Source of the DNA: a bacterium
GTDB lineage: Bacteria > Krumholzibacteriota > Krumholzibacteriia > WVZY01
NCBI GenBank assembly: GCA_027296025.1
Contig: JAPUJU010000070.1
Coordinates: 1-8,305 of the forward strand
Length of the DNA: 8,305 nt
Reading direction: 5' to 3'
The translations under genes and the position numbers were made by a program. The notes under the pieces were generated by a model. The model did not search any database, had not been told where the DNA came from, and worked only from the letters and a program-made list of their open reading frames with translations. Shown here in pieces: positions 6,069 through 8,305 of the stretch. How positions within the stretch are numbered: the first letter of the stretch is position 1; each line of letters starts with the position of its first letter.

Positions 6069-6991
6069 CCGCTGAGGATCTTCCCCGGCTTGCTTCGGAG
6101 CCGGTTGCTGGTATCCCGTTTGCACAGTACGGGCAGGACCCTCGGTAGCAAGCGAATCTCCAGCCGGGGTGGGGCGACGGGGATGAGTTCGCCATCGATA
6201 TGCATCGGGTGCTCGCCTTCCGTTTCGATCGTCAGGTGCCCGGTCCGAAGCACGGTGACGTCCGGGTGGGTGACGTGCTTGCCGCTGAACGTCTTCGGCA
6301 GAAGCGCGAGAATTTTCAAGCGGGACATCCGGCGCACGAGGCAGACGTCGATCAGCCCGTCGTCGGGGTAGGCGTCGGGGGTCAGGTAGAATGCACCGCC
6401 CGCGCGATTCCCGTTGCCGACGCTGACCATCAGGTATTCACCCTCGAGGGTCTCGCCTTCGGCCGTTTGCAGTTTGAACCACGGGGTGCGAAGGGAGACC
6501 AACGCTCTAAACGTCGCCGCGAGGTAGAGAAAAGACCCCTTCAGCCGGGTGATCCTGTGGCTGACCTGGTTTACCTGGCCCTCGAAACCCAGCCCGCAAC
6601 TATTTGCGCAGAAACAGCTGCCAAGATCGAGAATGTCGATCCGCGCACCGAACCCGTCTTCGACGACCTTTATGAATTCACGGGGCGTCGTCGGGCATCC
6701 CATGAGGCTCGCAAAATCGTTCCCCGTGCCGGCCGGAACGATGACGATCGGAGGGGGATTCGGCATCAGGCCGTTGATGACCTCGTGAACCGTTCCGTCC
6801 CCGCCGATGATTCCGACGACATCACTTCCCCTGGCGCACTCCCGGGCGAGCCCGGTTGCGTCTCCCGGGCCGCGGGTCATCACGACATCCGCGGGGAATC
6901 CCGCTTCCCGCAGCGCTGATTCGAAGTCCGCAATGAAGGCTTCTCCACGGCCGCGAGCTGCCCAGGGGTTGGCCACAATCGTTATTTTCAA
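6065..6991 (-). CDS. Diacylglycerol kinase-family lipid kinase (YegS/DagK type)
   Basis: A 308-residue soluble or membrane-associated kinase expected to phosphorylate a lipid hydroxyl group (diacylglycerol, sphingoid or similar) with ATP. Motifs in order: ITIVANPWAARGRG (3-16), the nucleotide-binding GGDGT (63-67), PAGTGNDFA (86-94), GLGFEG (133-138), GNGNRAGGAFYLTPDAYPDDG (192-212) and HIDGE (264-268), whose Asp-Gly is conserved in the C-terminal domain. Length is normal for the family. No ATG start exists in frame. TTG 6991 is chosen because GAGGA lies seven bases upstream and the family begins directly at the first strand (KITIV). A TTG at 7015 would add eight residues and has no ribosome site. 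The gene converges with the GT-C gene (4-bp overlap of the stops) and diverges from the GT4 gene. Specificity for diacylglycerol is not shown by the sequence. Confidence 0.93.
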   Translation of the reverse strand: MKITIVANPWAARGRGEAFIADFESALREAGFPADVVMTRGPGDATGLARECARGSDVVGIIGGDGTVHEVINGLMPNPPPIVIVPAGTGNDFASLMGCPTTPREFIKVVEDGFGARIDILDLGSCFCANSCGLGFEGQVNQVSHRITRLKGSFLYLAATFRALVSLRTPWFKLQTAEGETLEGEYLMVSVGNGNRAGGAFYLTPDAYPDDGLIDVCLVRRMSRLKILALLPKTFSGKHVTHPDVTVLRTGHLTIETEGEHPMHIDGELIPVAPPRLEIRLLPRVLPVLCKRDTSNRLRSKPGKILSG

Positions 6992-7078
6992 ACCGCATTC
7001 CTCATCGATTGGCAAGCGTTCAAACGTTCACGCCGGCTGGAGGAGGGTGCCGCCATCGAGCAAAACGATCCTCCGTCC

Positions 7079-7107
7079 TTGACCGGCGCTCGGGCAATTT
7101 CTATAAT
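7079..7107 (+). promoter_or_regulatory. Sigma70-type promoter of the GT4 gene, giving a near-leaderless transcript
   Basis: -35 TTGACC (7079-7084), a 17-base spacer and a perfect -10 TATAAT (7102-7107). The expected transcription start is about 7113-7115, only three to five bases before ATG 7118. No Shine-Dalgarno is seen between them, which agrees with leaderless or very short-leader translation. Confidence 0.7.
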
Positions 7108-7117
7108 CCCGGGCGAA

Positions 7118-8305
7118 ATGAAAATCGCGTACATCGCTTCTCATATATACAGGCACACGTTCGAGATCAATGAGGTTGCCGAACTGCTCCAGCAACGGCC
7201 GGATACACGAGTGTACTCGTTCTACCGGGGTGGGGGCGAGAACATACAGCGCGAACGTATCAAGGACGTGCCCGGCGACATCATCAGCTGGTCCTACAAG
7301 GGGATGTTTTCAGGCGCCGCGTACTTGATCGCCCGATATCCGGGTGGTTTTCTGCGCGCCGCATTTCTTCTGACCGCCCGTTCCCTGAGGAACCCGGTCT
7401 ACTGGGCAAAAAATTTCGCCGCGTTCTGGATGGGGCTGCCGATTCTCGCTGACGCGAGCCGGCATTCGGTACGTCATTTCCACGCAAATTTTGGCTCGTC
7501 ACCCGCAACCATCGCATGGGTCGGAAAAAAAATGATGGGAGTCGGAATGTCGGTTACGTATCATGCCTTCGATATCTATTCGGGGCCGATGACGGTTCGC
7601 GACCCTTTGAAAAAAACGAAGCTGCGGGACGCCGACCTCGTCGTGGCGGTTCATGAGGACGGACAAACGCACCTGCGTGAACTCGTTCCGGACGTGAGCC
7701 CGGAGAAGTTTCGCGTGATACGGATCAGCGTCGAGTTTGAACCCAAGAAGAAGAGCCACCCGTTGCCGACACCGCCACTCGTCGTGGCGGCGGGTAACTT
7801 GATGCCCAAGAAGGGATTCGGGGCGCTCATCAAGGCGGTCGGCCTGTTGAAACGCAAGAGTTTTCCCGTCAGGCTGCGCGTTCTCGGCGAAGGCCCCGAA
7901 CGGCTTCGTCTGGAAAGCATGGTTCGCGAGGAGGGGATCCGGGACCGGACCGAGATACCAGGCTATTTTCAACATCGGGAACTCGCCGCGCATCTGGCCG
8001 ACGCATCTGTCTTCGTTGCGCCATCGCGGGTAACGGTTCAGGGATTGCGCGACGGGATACCGACCGTCGTGATTGAGGCCTGGTTGTCCGGTACGCCCGT
8101 CGTCGCATCACTCGTCGGTGGGATGGGTGAGGTAATCGTACACGGGGAGACCGCGCTGGTCTTTCGACAGGGCGACTACGAAGGCCTGGCCGATTGTCTC
8201 GAAGAGTTGCTGACGTCCGATGAACTGTGTCAACGCATCGTGGAGAATGGCCGGCGCCTGGCTCAGAAGGATTTTTCAGCGCAAAAAAATGTATGCCGGT
8301 TGATC
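7118..8305 (+). CDS. Glycosyltransferase family 4 protein (WcaL/AmsK-like), 3' end cut by window
   Basis: The first 396 residues of a retaining GT-B glycosyltransferase, open to the right edge; related proteins have about 400-420 residues, so little is missing. The N-terminal acceptor domain carries HFHANFGSSPATIA (120-133) and TYHAFDIY (147-154), as in the colanic-acid and amylovoran enzymes WcaL and AmsK. The C-terminal nucleotide-sugar domain begins at VVAAGNLMPKKGF (222-234), followed by LGEGPERL (256-263) and GIPTVVIEAWLSGTPVVAS (313-331), then GGMGEVI. The usual Glu-x7-Glu pair reads Asp312-x7-Glu320, a variant of the first acidic residue. It should act in the cytoplasm or at the membrane, adding a sugar to a lipid-linked glycan. 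ATG 7118 is preferred because the family starts with MKIAYI and the promoter ends just upstream. Sugar and acceptor are unknown. Confidence 0.93.
   Translation, partial: MKIAYIASHIYRHTFEINEVAELLQQRPDTRVYSFYRGGGENIQRERIKDVPGDIISWSYKGMFSGAAYLIARYPGGFLRAAFLLTARSLRNPVYWAKNFAAFWMGLPILADASRHSVRHFHANFGSSPATIAWVGKKMMGVGMSVTYHAFDIYSGPMTVRDPLKKTKLRDADLVVAVHEDGQTHLRELVPDVSPEKFRVIRISVEFEPKKKSHPLPTPPLVVAAGNLMPKKGFGALIKAVGLLKRKSFPVRLRVLGEGPERLRLESMVREEGIRDRTEIPGYFQHRELAAHLADASVFVAPSRVTVQGLRDGIPTVVIEAWLSGTPVVASLVGGMGEVIVHGETALVFRQGDYEGLADCLEELLTSDELCQRIVENGRRLAQKDFSAQKNVCRLI

Noticed and set aside
7039..7074. GGAGGA/TCCTCC inverted repeat between the kinase and GT4 genes
   Set aside because: Six base pairs with a 24-base loop, no T-run; likely chance in purine/pyrimidine-rich DNA.

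Overview
The window reads as one stretch of a high-GC Gram-negative bacterial chromosome. A secreted protein with a FlgD-like fold, envelope glycosyltransferases, membrane-anchored SGNH hydrolases and near-consensus sigma70 promoters would all fit an uncultured FCB-group lineage (Eisenbacteria, Krumholzibacteria or Latescibacteria type). That placement is inference from gene content; there is no rRNA or other phylogenetic marker here.

Layout. Positions 1-2811 lie on the minus strand. In transcription order they hold a short relic of the N-terminus of an EamA/DMT transporter (2811-2617), an SGNH/GDSL-like membrane-anchored protein (2585-1578), a short ORF ending in the last two helices of an EamA transporter (1474-1184), a class III sirtuin (1197-442), and the start of a secreted FlgD-Ig-like protein that leaves the window (445-1). 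The last three overlap by 14 and 4 bp, so they look cotranscribed. Positions 2859-6068 are on the plus strand: a second, larger SGNH hydrolase, then a polytopic GT-C glycosyltransferase with its own TTGACA-17-TATTAT promoter. A YegS/DagK-type lipid kinase (6991-6065, minus) converges on it with overlapping stop codons. A GT4 glycosyltransferase (7118 to the right edge, plus, incomplete) diverges from the kinase and has a TTGACC-17-TATAAT promoter almost touching its start codon.

How the genes may work together. The SGNH proteins, the GT-C enzyme, the GT4 enzyme and the lipid kinase are all enzymes that build or modify surface glycans and lipids. They could belong to a loosely organised envelope polysaccharide or glycolipid region, although the alternating strands argue against one operon. 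The sirtuin is a stand-alone protein deacylase with the Tyr-x-x-Arg signature of desuccinylases.

The most unusual part is the broken EamA transporter. Helices 1-2 and 9-10 are recognisable on either side of an intact SGNH gene, all in the same orientation, with the middle of the transporter missing. The N-terminal piece also carries two indels (+1 and an 11-bp tandem duplication) that cancel in frame. I found no RNA gene, CRISPR array, insertion sequence or defence system, and no convincing entirely new system.
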